Shown here in pieces: positions 11,341 through 21,731 of a stretch of DNA of 64,000 nucleotides. The stretch is taken from contig OY987239.1 in the NCBI GenBank assembly GCA_963920705.1, forward strand, positions 1,116,001 through 1,180,000. The letters are read 5' to 3'. The notes beneath the pieces are model-generated. The model was not told the origin of the DNA, did not search any database, and worked only from the letters and a program-made list of their open reading frames with translations. Every line of letters begins with the position of its first letter. The first letter of the stretch is position 1. The position numbers were made by a program, and so were the translations under genes. Source of the DNA: Odiellus spinosus (lineage: Eukaryota; Arthropoda; Arachnida; Opiliones; Phalangiidae).

Positions 11341-14300
11341 ATGGAAAAATACAATTTTCGAATTAGTACGAAAACCAAAACCGAAGACCGAATCGAAAGG
11401 GAAAGGCGAGCTGTATCATCGACACCCTACCGAAATCGACCGTATCAATACAAACCGAAGGAAGGTCAAAGTAGCTCCGAAATAAGTTGTGATCTTCCAC
11501 CGCAAATCCTGTTTCAAGAAGAAAGACAAGACATGACCATGTCCAACCGTGACAGCGACGAAGAAATGGATAGCAGTAATCGGGTAGGAAACGTTTTATT
11601 AACCGATTTTGGAAAAACTATGAAAGACGCTATGGCTATGGCGATTCAAGAAGCCCTGGCTGCTGTAAGAGGAAACCGTAATGAGAATGTAGCAGCGAAC
11701 CAAACCGAACATCACTGGGGAGATGCAGGAAAATTAATACCAGTGTTTGATCCCGTAAACGCTTCCCATCAAACAGTCGAAATGTGGATTTCCAAGGTAG
11801 ATGATGTCGCACTTACGTACAATTGGTCTGAACAAGTTACGGTTCATCACGCTTTGCCAAAGCTACAAGGTACGGCGAAAATATGGTACGAAGGTCTGTC
11901 TACAATACGATATACCTGGGATGAATGGAAGGTTCAATTACGCGAATGGTTTCCGTCGGTCCAGTCAACGCGACAACTCTATCGCGATATGGAGCAAAGA
12001 ACGCGACAGTTAAACGAACCCATTGAATCATACTACCACGATAAAGTTGCTAAGGCTCGAGCTTGTGGAATTCCGGAAGTGGCAATGATCGAATACATTG
12101 TTACCGGACTGAATGATCAACAATTAATTATGGCAGTCAGTAACAGGGATTACGCTTCACCTCCTGAATTATTGCGTTGTATCAAGATCTTGGAAGAACG
12201 ATTGCGTTTGTCCAGCGCAAGCTGTAACAAAACGAAAACTCAACCACCGAGAGAAGGTACAGTCCCTCGTGAAAAAGAACAAATGGCCTCGTCATCAAAA
12301 TCCGAACTTCACAGGACGACTGGCAATGCAGGATGGCGCTCGAAGAGAACTCCGTACTTTAACGATAAAGGAGAAATCCGTTGCTTCAATTGTAATAACT
12401 TCGGACACGTATCTAGGGATTGTTCTCAACCCCAAAAAAGAAATCGAAATTTCCAATGTCAAAAGTCGAATTATAACAACCAAAATCGTTCAACCGGAAA
12501 CACAAACGTAAAAACGCTGCATCATGTCGACGACGATCCAAATAACACGGATAAAAACGCAAAATATTTCAAGAACGCGACTATAAATGGAAAGGAAATC
12601 AGAGCTTATGTCGACCTTGGAAGTAAATGCGTCGCTCTTAGAAAAAGTAACGCTGAAGAGTTACAACTCAAATATGAAGCTCCACCAAATCATTGTATCA
12701 TCGGGGGTTATGGTGCAGGGAGTACCAAGCCTATTGGGTTGCTGACAGCCGAAATTCAAGTAGACCAAGCTAGCGCGGTAGTAGAAGTTTACGTTGTATC
12801 TGATGACGCTCAAAACATTCCAATCCTTATCGGACAGCCATTCACCGAACAAGAAGACGTCACTATTGTCCGCCGAAACAACACCGTCCGACTTTTTATG
12901 GAGACTCACCACAGTGGCGACGAGGACGAATGTCTCCGGAACTTGCACATTCCGAATCTGCCCAAGCAGCAAACCAACTTATGGGCCAAAGAAGCGTCTG
13001 TGATTCCCTCTAATTATATTGGACTAGTTAACATCTATACTACAGATATGTCATTCAGTAACAAAGACATTTTCGTAGAGGCGCAACTTCGTCACCAAAC
13101 TGGAAATGAACATTGTATACCGAGAAGCGTGCTCTTTGTAGATAATAAAGGACACGCCGTACTCCCAATTGTCAATATGTCCGCAAAAGAATTGTTCATT
13201 CAACCGAATCAAAAGGTGACTAAAGCTGAAGTATGCTCTCTCGATAGCGAACACGAACGTACCGTAATTCTAACAGATGTAGAGCACGGAACTCAAACCG
13301 AAATTATGTCAGTCAATGTCACGGAAAGCCAACGAAAACCGATAATCCTCGAAAACGTAAATGTCGGACCGAAAGTAACGACATCTGAATCTAACGAGCT
13401 GATCAAGTTGATCAACGAATTTCGGGATGTATTCTCCGAAAATCTATTTGAGTTGGGCCGTACAGATCTCACAGCTATGCAAATAGAGTTAGAATCATCG
13501 CAACCGATAACATATCGACCGTATCGGTTGTCACACTGTGAACGTGAAAAGGTTCGACTGAAAATATTGGAGTTGAAAAGTGCCGGAATCATCGTGGATT
13601 CGAATTCACCTTACGCAAGTCCAATCTTAATAGTTAAAAAGAAAAATGGTGAAGAGCGAATTTGCATAGACTATCGCGCGTTGAATAAAATAACCAAAAG
13701 AGACTCGTTTCCTTTACCACTTATTGATGATCAACTCGAACGATTACACGGCAACAAGTATTTTACTAGTCTGGATCTGGCGTCCGGATATTATCAGATC
13801 CCAGTGCATGAGGATTCTCGAGAGAAGACCGCATTTGTAACGCCTGATGGACATTATGAATTTCATGCCATGCCATTTGGACTTACGAATGCTCCGGCGG
13901 TGTTTTCACGTTTGATCTATCACGTGTTGGGGCCTTTACGATACACCATAGCACTGGCTTATATGGATGATATTCTGATTCCTTCAAAGGATGTAAAAAA
14001 AGGACTCGAACAACTCAGAAAAATTTTTGAAGTTCTCCGAAACGCCAAATTAACATTGAATATGAAGAAATGTTTCTTTTTACAAAGCCAAATCGATTAC
14101 CTTGGATACGAAATTACTGAAGAAGGATTACGACCAGGCTCGCATAAGATTGCTTGTGTTGAAAATTTTCCGGCACCAACAAATGTACACGAACTGAGAA
14201 GATTTCTTGGTCTTGCAAGTTACTTCCGCAGATTCATAAACGGTTTTGCTTTGAAGACTTCGCCTCTAACAGTTCTTCTTCGGAAAAACGTCATCTGGAA

Positions 14301-16110
14301 ATGGGGAGAAGAGCAGGAGAATGCTTTTCAAATCTTGAAATCTCAATTAACTGAAAGACCAGTACTTGGATTGTATAATCACTATGCTAATATCGAACTG
14401 CACACCGATGCAAGCCAGTATGGTTTGGGAAGTGTACTTCTGCAGCAGGGAGAGGACGGAAAATTTCATCCCATAATGTACGCTAGCAGATCAACAACCC
14501 TTGAAGAACAGAAATACCACTCCTACGAATTGGAAACATTGGCGATGGTATGGTCGCTTGAAAAATTTCGGTCTTACCTTCTCGGAAAACCTTTCAAAAT
14601 AGTCACCGATTGCAACTCGATGCGAAATGCATTATCAAAGAAAAATCTCGTTCCGCGTATTGGGCGATGGTGGCTTAAACTACAAGATTTCAACCCCGAA
14701 TTTGAACACCGCCCGGGAGTGAAAATGGCACACGTCGACGCTCTGAGTCGTGCACCAGTGGGAGAAGCTGAAGAAACCGAAGCTTCGAACGGGTTGCAGA
14801 TTTTCCACACCGAACTATCATTTGAAGACTGGCTCACCACCGCACAACTTCAAGACTCTAAAATACGTACTATCAAAGATCAATTAAAGAAAAAAAGTAA
14901 TCTCACAAAAGACGATAAACGTGTACTCGAAGAATTTGCCATGGTCGAAGGAAGAATTTTTAGACAGATTGTCGAACCAAAAACTAAAGAGGTCAAACTT
15001 TTGTGGGTTGTACCCTCTCGTGCACGGTGGCAAATTGCCAGAAAATGCCACGACGATCTTGGGCACTTCGCTGTGGATAAGACCTGCGCCAAGGTTTCAG
15101 AAGACTATTGGTTTCCTGGAATGCGACGTTACATACGAAGGTATATCTCATCGTGTCTCGAGTGTTTGTACAGAAAACAGCCCGGAGGAAAAACTCCAGG
15201 ACTACTGCACTCAATTGACAAAGTCGGTATTCCGTTTCATACAATCCACATGGACCATTTGGGACCTTTCGTCAGAAGCGTACGAGGAAACGCGTACCTC
15301 ATAGTAGTGGTAGATGGATTTACCAAGTTCACTTTACTTCGCGCAGTTCGCGACACCGGAATGAATCCAGCTGCAAAATTCTTGGAAGATATAATCGGAA
15401 CATTTGGGGCTCCAAGTCGAATTATCACGGACCAGGCAACATCTTATACTGGTAGAACGTTTGAAAATGTCTGTAAGTCTTCCAAAATAGTACACATAAA
15501 AAACGCTACCGCAACCCCAAGGGGAAATGGTCAAGTTGAGCGATACAATAGGACCATTACCCCAGCGTTAGGAAGTCTCTGTCAGCGAAACGACGAGAAA
15601 GATTGGGATCAGCGTTTGAATCAGGTTCAATGGGGACTTAACAACACCGTGCATAAAGCAACCGAAATGACATCATTTTCACTGCTTTTCAATTACAAAT
15701 CCAACAGCCCTGCTGGCGACGTCCTTACGTCAACCGTACGACAAACCTTTAATCCTGAAATTATGGCGAAACGTGCTAAAGCTATTCTAAATATTAAAAA
15801 GGATCAACGGAAGCAAAGTTTACGTTACAACGCTAGAAGGCTAGAAGCTGAAAACTATCAACCGGGAGACCTCGTAGTCGTTCGGACGGAACCGAGCGCC
15901 ACCGGATACCCACGGAAAACTTGCCCGAAATATCGCGGACCTTATGTTGTTACGAAGAAGCTGAACTATGATCGCTATCAAATTGAAGACTTGCCGGAAA
16001 TTCAAAGAACACGAAAGTTCTATCGAAACGTAGTCTCTGCTGATAAACTAAAACAGTATATCATCCCAGAAGACAGCGACAACGATTCATCTACTGGTGA
16101 CGATGACTAA
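11341..16110 (+). CDS. Gag-Pol polyprotein, body 1 (1589 aa)
   Basis: Single uninterrupted ORF coding for the structural and replication proteins of the retrotransposon. Gag-like N-terminal part with one zinc knuckle C-x2-C-x4-H-x4-C at residues 348-361. Aspartic protease near 425 with D-L-G-S instead of the usual D-S/T-G. Reverse transcriptase about 730-920 with YMDD at 874-877. RNase H from about 1015 with HTDAS at 1021-1025. Integrase with a histidine/cysteine zinc-binding region about 1235-1280 and D1305, D1364, E1400 (35 residues between the last two). The basic C-terminus ends in an acidic tail. Two further in-frame ATGs near 11533-11541 may be the real Gag start. No frameshift separates gag and pol, and the intact frame suggests recent activity. 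Confidence 0.95.
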   Translation: MEKYNFRISTKTKTEDRIERERRAVSSTPYRNRPYQYKPKEGQSSSEISCDLPPQILFQEERQDMTMSNRDSDEEMDSSNRVGNVLLTDFGKTMKDAMAMAIQEALAAVRGNRNENVAANQTEHHWGDAGKLIPVFDPVNASHQTVEMWISKVDDVALTYNWSEQVTVHHALPKLQGTAKIWYEGLSTIRYTWDEWKVQLREWFPSVQSTRQLYRDMEQRTRQLNEPIESYYHDKVAKARACGIPEVAMIEYIVTGLNDQQLIMAVSNRDYASPPELLRCIKILEERLRLSSASCNKTKTQPPREGTVPREKEQMASSSKSELHRTTGNAGWRSKRTPYFNDKGEIRCFNCNNFGHVSRDCSQPQKRNRNFQCQKSNYNNQNRSTGNTNVKTLHHVDDDPNNTDKNAKYFKNATINGKEIRAYVDLGSKCVALRKSNAEELQLKYEAPPNHCIIGGYGAGSTKPIGLLTAEIQVDQASAVVEVYVVSDDAQNIPILIGQPFTEQEDVTIVRRNNTVRLFMETHHSGDEDECLRNLHIPNLPKQQTNLWAKEASVIPSNYIGLVNIYTTDMSFSNKDIFVEAQLRHQTGNEHCIPRSVLFVDNKGHAVLPIVNMSAKELFIQPNQKVTKAEVCSLDSEHERTVILTDVEHGTQTEIMSVNVTESQRKPIILENVNVGPKVTTSESNELIKLINEFRDVFSENLFELGRTDLTAMQIELESSQPITYRPYRLSHCEREKVRLKILELKSAGIIVDSNSPYASPILIVKKKNGEERICIDYRALNKITKRDSFPLPLIDDQLERLHGNKYFTSLDLASGYYQIPVHEDSREKTAFVTPDGHYEFHAMPFGLTNAPAVFSRLIYHVLGPLRYTIALAYMDDILIPSKDVKKGLEQLRKIFEVLRNAKLTLNMKKCFFLQSQIDYLGYEITEEGLRPGSHKIACVENFPAPTNVHELRRFLGLASYFRRFINGFALKTSPLTVLLRKNVIWKWGEEQENAFQILKSQLTERPVLGLYNHYANIELHTDASQYGLGSVLLQQGEDGKFHPIMYASRSTTLEEQKYHSYELETLAMVWSLEKFRSYLLGKPFKIVTDCNSMRNALSKKNLVPRIGRWWLKLQDFNPEFEHRPGVKMAHVDALSRAPVGEAEETEASNGLQIFHTELSFEDWLTTAQLQDSKIRTIKDQLKKKSNLTKDDKRVLEEFAMVEGRIFRQIVEPKTKEVKLLWVVPSRARWQIARKCHDDLGHFAVDKTCAKVSEDYWFPGMRRYIRRYISSCLECLYRKQPGGKTPGLLHSIDKVGIPFHTIHMDHLGPFVRSVRGNAYLIVVVDGFTKFTLLRAVRDTGMNPAAKFLEDIIGTFGAPSRIITDQATSYTGRTFENVCKSSKIVHIKNATATPRGNGQVERYNRTITPALGSLCQRNDEKDWDQRLNQVQWGLNNTVHKATEMTSFSLLFNYKSNSPAGDVLTSTVRQTFNPEIMAKRAKAILNIKKDQRKQSLRYNARRLEAENYQPGDLVVVRTEPSATGYPRKTCPKYRGPYVVTKKLNYDRYQIEDLPEIQRTRKFYRNVVSADKLKQYIIPEDSDNDSSTGDDD

Positions 16111-16277
16111 GAGAAAAAGCCATCACCCAAAACTGAGGGGAATACTAACTCAGAACGAAAAAAAAAAAAATGAATTAAAATTGATTGGATATTAAAATAT
16201 ATATAGGCCTATTTATTGTATCGAAATTTTGTTTTAGTATTTTAACCAGGAGTTTAAATTTTGTCAGGATAGCCGAG
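16111..16277 (+). other. 3' untranslated part of body 1
   Basis: Contains the purine string AACTGAGGGGAA (16131-16142), a run of 13 A (16160-16172) and an AT-rich stretch. The bases just before the LTR (GTCAGGATAGCCGAG) are not a convincing polypurine tract. The best candidate therefore lies about 135 bp upstream of where the LTR starts. Confidence 0.55.
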
Positions 16278-16499
16278 TGTTAGCTCTATTACACACGCGC
16301 TGTAAAAAAGGTAAATTTTTAAATCGTGCGCGTGTAAAACCTGTTTTTTTGATTTGGAGCGCGTGTTAAACAGTTGTAAATTAGGATTTGGGCCTAACGG
16401 TCACTTTGTACTTTTGTTAACCTTTTACGTAAATTAAATTTAAGTTGAAACCAGTATTTAATTGACTCCGAATTGTCACTATTATAAATTGACGTTATT
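16278..16499 (+). repeat. Middle LTR
   Basis: 222 bp. It differs from both outer LTRs near its start (CTATTACACACGCGCTG against CTATTTTACACTAGCTG) and has one extra T in a T-run near 16345. It serves as 3' LTR of body 1 and 5' LTR of body 2, with no target duplication around it. Confidence 0.9.
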
Positions 16500-16522
16500 A
16501 TATCAGAAGTGGGATTCAAAAC
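16500..16522 (+). promoter_or_regulatory. Putative primer-binding site, body 2
   Basis: Same sequence as at 11278 (ATATCAGAAGTGGGATTC), directly after the middle LTR. Confidence 0.5.
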
Positions 16523-16562
16523 CCAAACGCGATTACAACTACGGAACGTTATGCGCCCCTGA

Positions 16563-19500
16563 ATGGAAAAATACAATTTTCGAATTAGTACGAAAACCAA
16601 AACCGAAGACCGAATCGAAAGGGAAAGGCGAGCTGTATCATCGACACCCTACCGAAATCGACCGTATCAATACAAACCGAAGGAAGGTCAAAGTAGCTCC
16701 GAAATAAGTTGTGATCTTCAACCGCAAATCCTGTTTCAAGAAGAAAGACAATACATGACCATGTCCAACCGTGACAGCGACGAAGAAATGGATAGCAGTA
16801 ATCGGGTAGGAAACGTTTTATTAACCGATTTTGGAAAAACTATGAAAGACGCTATGGCTATGGCGATTCAAGAAGCCCTGGCTGCTGTAAGAGGAAACCG
16901 TAATGAGAATGTAGCAGCGAACCAAACCGAACATCATCACTGGGGAGATGCAGGAAAATTAATACCAGTGTTTGATCCCGTAAACGCTTCCCATCAAACA
17001 GTCGAAATGTGGATTTCCAAGGTAGATGATGTCGCACTTACGTACAATTGGTCTGAACAAGTTACGGTTCATCACGCTTTGCCAAAGCTACAAGGTACGG
17101 CGAAAATATGGTACGAAGGTCTGTCTACAATACGATATACCTGGGATGAATGGAAGGTTCAATTACGCGAATGGTTTCCGTCGGTCCAGTCAACGCGACA
17201 ACTCTATCGCGATATGGAGCAAAGAACGCGACAGTTAAACGAACCCATTGAATCATACTACCACGATAAAGTTGCTAAGGCTCGAGCTTGTGGAATTCCG
17301 GAAGTGGCAATGATCGAATACATTGTTACCGGACTGAATGATCAACAATTAATTATGGCAGTCAGTAACAGGGATTACGCTTCACCTCCTGAATTATTGC
17401 GTTGTATCAAGATCTTGGAAGAACGATTGCGTTTGTCCAGCGCAAGCTGTAACAAAACGAAAACTCAACCACCGAGAGAAGGTACAGTCCCTCGTGAAAA
17501 AGAACAAATGGCCTCGTCATCAAAATCCGAACTTCACAGGACGACTGGCAATGCAGGATGGCGCTCGAAGAGAACTCCGTACTTTAACGATAAAGGAGAA
17601 ATCCGTTGCTTCAATTGTAATAACTTCGGACACGTATCTAGGGATTGTTCTCAACCCCAAAAAAGAAATCGAAATTTCCAATGTCAAAAGTCGAATTATA
17701 ACAACCAAAATCGTTCAACCGGAAACACAAACGTAAAAACGCTGCATCATGTCGACGACGATCCAAATAACACGGATAAAAACGCAAAATATTTCAAGAA
17801 CGCGACTATAAATGGAAAGGAAATCAGAGCTTATGTCGACCTTGGAAGTAAATGCGTCGCTCTTAGAAAAAGTAACGCTGAAGAGTTACAACTCAAATAT
17901 GAAGCTCCACCAAATCATTGTATCATCGGGGGTTATGGTGCAGGGAGTACCAAGCCTATTGGGTTGCTGACAGCCGAAATTCAAGTAGACCAAGCTAGCG
18001 CGGTAGTAGAAGTTTACGTTGTATCTGATGACGCTCAAAACATTCCAATCCTTATCGGACAGCCATTCACCGAACAAGAAGACGTCACTATTGTCCGCCG
18101 AAACAACACCGTCCGACTTTTTATGGAGACTCACCACAGTGGCGACGAGGACGAATGTCTCCGGAACTTGCACATTCCGAATCTGCCCAAGCAGCAAACC
18201 AACTTATGGGCCAAAGAAGCGTCTGTGATTCCCTCTAATTATATTGGACTAGTTAACATCTATACTACAGATATGTCATTCAGTAACAAAGACATTTTCG
18301 TAGAGGCGCAACTTCGTCACCAAACTGGAAATGAACATTGTATACCGAGAAGCGTGCTCTTTGTAGATAATAAAGGACATGCCGTACTCCCAATTGTCAA
18401 TATGTCCGCAAAAGAATTCGTCATTCAACCGAATCAAAAGGTGACTAAAGCTGAAGTATGCTCTCTCGATAGCGAACACGAACGTACCGTAATTCTAACA
18501 GATGTAGAGCACGGAACTCAAACCGAAATTATGTCAGTCAATGTCACGGAAAGCCAACGAAAACCGATAATCCTCGAAAACGTAAATGTCGGACCGAAAG
18601 TAACGACATCTGAATCTAACGAGCTGATCAAGTTGATCAACGAATTTCGGGATGTATTCGCCGAAAATCTATTTGAGTTGGGCCGTACAGATCTCACAGC
18701 TATGCAAATAGAGTTAGAATCATCGCAACCGATAACATATCGACCGTATCGGTTGTCACACTGTGAACGTGAAAAGGTTCGACTGAAAATATTGGAGTTG
18801 AAAAGTGCCGGAATCATCGTGGATTCGAATTCACCTTACGCAAGTCCAATCTTAATAGTTAAAAAGAAAAATGGTGAAGAGCGAATTTGCATAGACTATC
18901 GCGCGTTGAATAAAATAACCAAAAGAGACTCGTTTCCTTTACCACTTATTGATGATCAACTCGAACGATTACACGGCAACAAGTATTTTACTAGTCTGGA
19001 TCTGGCGTCCGGATATTATCAGATCCCAGTGCATGAGGATTCTCGAGAGAAGACCGCATTTGTAACGCCTGATGGACATTATGAATTTCATGCCATGCCA
19101 TTTGGACTTACGAATGCTCCGGCGGTGTTTTCACGTTTGATGTATCACGTGTTGGGGCCTTTACGATACACCATAGCACTGGCTTATATGGATGATATTC
19201 TGATTCCTTCAAAGGATGTAAAAAAAGGACTCGAACATCTCAGAAAAATTTTTGAAGTTCTCCGAAACGCCAAATTAACATTGAATATGAAGAAATGTTT
19301 CTTTTTACAAAGCCAAATCGATTACCTTGGATACGAAATTACTGAAGAAGGATTACGACCAGGCTCGCATAAGATTGCTTGTGTTGAAAATTTTCCGGCA
19401 CCAACAAATGTACACGAACTGAGAAGATTTCTTGGTCTTGCAAGTTACTTCCGCAGATTCATAAACGGTTTTGCTTTGAAGACTTCGCCTCTAACAGTTC

Positions 19501-21335
19501 TTCTTCGGAAAAACGTCATCTGGAAATGGGGAGAAGAGCAGGAGAATGCTTTTCAAATCTTGAAATCTCAATTAACTGAAAGACCAGTACTTGGATTGTA
19601 TAATCACTATGCTAATATCGAACTGCACACCGATGCAAGCCAGTATGGTTTGGGAAGTGTACTTCTGCAGCAGGGAGAGGACGGAAAATTTCATCCCATA
19701 ATGTACGCTAGCAGATCAACAACCCTTGAAGAACAGAAATACCACTCCTACGAATTGGAAACATTGGCGATGGTATGGTCGCTTGAAAAATTTCGGTCTT
19801 ACCTTCTCGGAAAACCTTTCAAAATAGTCACCGATTGCAACTCGATGCGAAATGCATTATCAAAGAAAAATCTCGTTCCGCGTATTGGGCGATGGTGGCT
19901 TAAACTACAAGATTTCAACCCCGAATTTGAACACCGCCCGGGAGTGAAAATGGCACACGTCGACGCTCTGAGTCGTGCACCAGTGGGAGAAGCTGAAGAA
20001 ACCGAAGCTTCGAACGGGTTGCAGATTTTCCACACCGAACTATCATTTGAAGACTGGCTCACCACCGCACAACTTCAAGACTCTAAAATACGTACTATCA
20101 AAGATCAATTAAAGAAAAAAAGTAATCTCACAAAAGACGATAAACGTGTACGCGAAGAATTTGCCATGGTCGAAGGAAGAATTTTTAGACAGATTGTCGA
20201 ACCAAAAACTAAAGAGGTCAAACTTTTGTGGGTTGTACCCTCTCGTGCACGGTGGCAAATTGCCAGAAAATGCCACGACGATCTTGGGCACTTCGCTGTG
20301 GATAAGACCTGCGCCAAGGTTTCAGAAGACTATTGGTTTCCTGGAATGCGACGTTACATACGAAGGTATATCTCATCGTGTCTCGAGTGTTTGTACAGAA
20401 AACAGCCCGGAGGAAAAACTCCAGGACTACTGCACTCAATTGACAAAGTCGGTATTCCGTTTCATACAATCCACATGGACCATTTGGGACCTTTCGTCAG
20501 AAGCGTACGAGGAAACGCGTACCTCATAGTAGTGGTAGATGGATTTACCAAGTTCACTTTACTTCGCGCAGTTCGCGACACCGGAATGAATCCAGCTGCA
20601 AAATTCTTGGAAGATATAATCGGAACATTTGGGGCTCCAAGTCGAATTATCACGGACCAGGCAACATCTTATACTGGTAGAACGTTTGAAAATGTCTGTA
20701 AGTCTTCCAAAATAGTACACATAAAAAACGCTACCGCAACCCCAAGGGGAAATGGTCAAGTTGAGCGATACAATAGGACCATTACCCCAGCGTTAGGAAG
20801 TCTCTGTCAGCGAAACGACGAGAAAGATTGGGATCAGCGTTTGAATCAGGTTCAATGGGGACTTAACAACACCGTGCATAAAGCAACCGAAATGACATCA
20901 TTTTCACTGCTTTTCAATTACAAATCCAACAGCCCTGCTGGCGACGTCCTTACGTCAACCGTACGAGAAACCTTTAATCCTGAAATTATGGCGAAACGTG
21001 CTAAAGCTATTCTAAATATTAAAAAGGATCAACGGAAGCAAAGTTTACGTTACAACGCTAGAAGGCTAGAAGCTGAAAACTATCAACCGGGAGACCTCGT
21101 AGTCGTTCGGACGGAACCGAGCGCCACCGGATACCCACGGAAAACTTGCCCGAAATATCGCGGACCTTATGTTGTTACGAAGAAGCTGAACTATGATCGC
21201 TATCAAATTGAAGACTTGCCGGAAATTCAAAGAACACGAAAGTTCTATCGAAACGTAGTCTCTGCTGATAAACTAAAACGGTATATCATCCCAGAAGACA
21301 CCGACAACGATTCATCTACTGGTGACGATGACTAA
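16563..21335 (+). CDS. Gag-Pol polyprotein, body 2 (1590 aa)
   Basis: Intact second copy with the same domain order: zinc knuckle, D-L-G-S protease, YMDD reverse transcriptase, RNase H, and integrase with D-D-35-E. It is one residue longer owing to a third His in the EHHHW stretch near residue 125. About a dozen substitutions separate it from body 1, for example FSENL/FAENL, RLIYH/RLMYH, EQLRK/EHLRK, KRVLEE/KRVREE and TVRQT/TVRET. None hits a catalytic residue I can identify, so both copies look functional. Confidence 0.95.
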   Translation: MEKYNFRISTKTKTEDRIERERRAVSSTPYRNRPYQYKPKEGQSSSEISCDLQPQILFQEERQYMTMSNRDSDEEMDSSNRVGNVLLTDFGKTMKDAMAMAIQEALAAVRGNRNENVAANQTEHHHWGDAGKLIPVFDPVNASHQTVEMWISKVDDVALTYNWSEQVTVHHALPKLQGTAKIWYEGLSTIRYTWDEWKVQLREWFPSVQSTRQLYRDMEQRTRQLNEPIESYYHDKVAKARACGIPEVAMIEYIVTGLNDQQLIMAVSNRDYASPPELLRCIKILEERLRLSSASCNKTKTQPPREGTVPREKEQMASSSKSELHRTTGNAGWRSKRTPYFNDKGEIRCFNCNNFGHVSRDCSQPQKRNRNFQCQKSNYNNQNRSTGNTNVKTLHHVDDDPNNTDKNAKYFKNATINGKEIRAYVDLGSKCVALRKSNAEELQLKYEAPPNHCIIGGYGAGSTKPIGLLTAEIQVDQASAVVEVYVVSDDAQNIPILIGQPFTEQEDVTIVRRNNTVRLFMETHHSGDEDECLRNLHIPNLPKQQTNLWAKEASVIPSNYIGLVNIYTTDMSFSNKDIFVEAQLRHQTGNEHCIPRSVLFVDNKGHAVLPIVNMSAKEFVIQPNQKVTKAEVCSLDSEHERTVILTDVEHGTQTEIMSVNVTESQRKPIILENVNVGPKVTTSESNELIKLINEFRDVFAENLFELGRTDLTAMQIELESSQPITYRPYRLSHCEREKVRLKILELKSAGIIVDSNSPYASPILIVKKKNGEERICIDYRALNKITKRDSFPLPLIDDQLERLHGNKYFTSLDLASGYYQIPVHEDSREKTAFVTPDGHYEFHAMPFGLTNAPAVFSRLMYHVLGPLRYTIALAYMDDILIPSKDVKKGLEHLRKIFEVLRNAKLTLNMKKCFFLQSQIDYLGYEITEEGLRPGSHKIACVENFPAPTNVHELRRFLGLASYFRRFINGFALKTSPLTVLLRKNVIWKWGEEQENAFQILKSQLTERPVLGLYNHYANIELHTDASQYGLGSVLLQQGEDGKFHPIMYASRSTTLEEQKYHSYELETLAMVWSLEKFRSYLLGKPFKIVTDCNSMRNALSKKNLVPRIGRWWLKLQDFNPEFEHRPGVKMAHVDALSRAPVGEAEETEASNGLQIFHTELSFEDWLTTAQLQDSKIRTIKDQLKKKSNLTKDDKRVREEFAMVEGRIFRQIVEPKTKEVKLLWVVPSRARWQIARKCHDDLGHFAVDKTCAKVSEDYWFPGMRRYIRRYISSCLECLYRKQPGGKTPGLLHSIDKVGIPFHTIHMDHLGPFVRSVRGNAYLIVVVDGFTKFTLLRAVRDTGMNPAAKFLEDIIGTFGAPSRIITDQATSYTGRTFENVCKSSKIVHIKNATATPRGNGQVERYNRTITPALGSLCQRNDEKDWDQRLNQVQWGLNNTVHKATEMTSFSLLFNYKSNSPAGDVLTSTVRETFNPEIMAKRAKAILNIKKDQRKQSLRYNARRLEAENYQPGDLVVVRTEPSATGYPRKTCPKYRGPYVVTKKLNYDRYQIEDLPEIQRTRKFYRNVVSADKLKRYIIPEDTDNDSSTGDDD

Positions 21336-21505
21336 GAGAAAAAGCCATCACCCAAAACTGAGGGGAATACTAACTCAGAACGAAAAAAAAAAAAAAAATG
21401 AATTAAAATTGATTGGATATTAAAATATATATAGGCCTATTTATTGTATCGAAATTTTGTTTTAGTATTTTAACCAGGAGTTTAAATTTTGTCAGGATAG
21501 CCGAG

Positions 21506-21726
21506 TGTTAGCTCTATTTTACACTAGCTGTAAAAAAGGTAAATTTTTAAATCGTGCGCGTGTAAAACCTGTTTTTTGATTTGGAGCGCGTGTTAAACAG
21601 TTGTAAATTAGGATTTGGGCCTAACGGTCACTTTGTACTTTTGTTAACCTTTTACGTAAATTAAATTTAAGTTGAAACCAGTATTTAATTGACTCCAAAT
21701 TGTCACTATTATAAATTGACGTTATT
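21506..21726 (+). repeat. Right LTR
   Basis: 221 bp, almost identical to the left LTR and followed by the ACATG duplication at 21727-21731. Body 2 before it has the same purine string and a longer A-run (about 15-16 A, near 21384). Confidence 0.9.
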
Positions 21727-21731
21727 ACATG

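Larger units (their letters stand above)
11057..21726 (+). mobile_element. Tandem Ty3/gypsy LTR retrotransposon, LTR-body-LTR-body-LTR
   Basis: 10.67-kb array with three LTRs of about 221 bp and two near-identical bodies, each with one full-length gag-pol ORF. A single 5-bp duplication, ACATG, lies outside the outer LTRs (11052-11056 and 21727-21731); no duplication surrounds the middle LTR. The array therefore behaves as one insertion that later gained a second body by recombination. Order protease, reverse transcriptase, RNase H, integrase places it in Ty3/gypsy. No envelope ORF is seen. The two bodies differ at roughly a dozen residues, so the second is not a fresh copy of the first. Confidence 0.93.

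Noticed and set aside
11240..11485. 81-codon frame starting in the left LTR and overlapping gag
   Set aside because: Runs through LTR and primer-binding site out of frame with gag-pol, and is kept in both bodies only because the DNA is near-identical.
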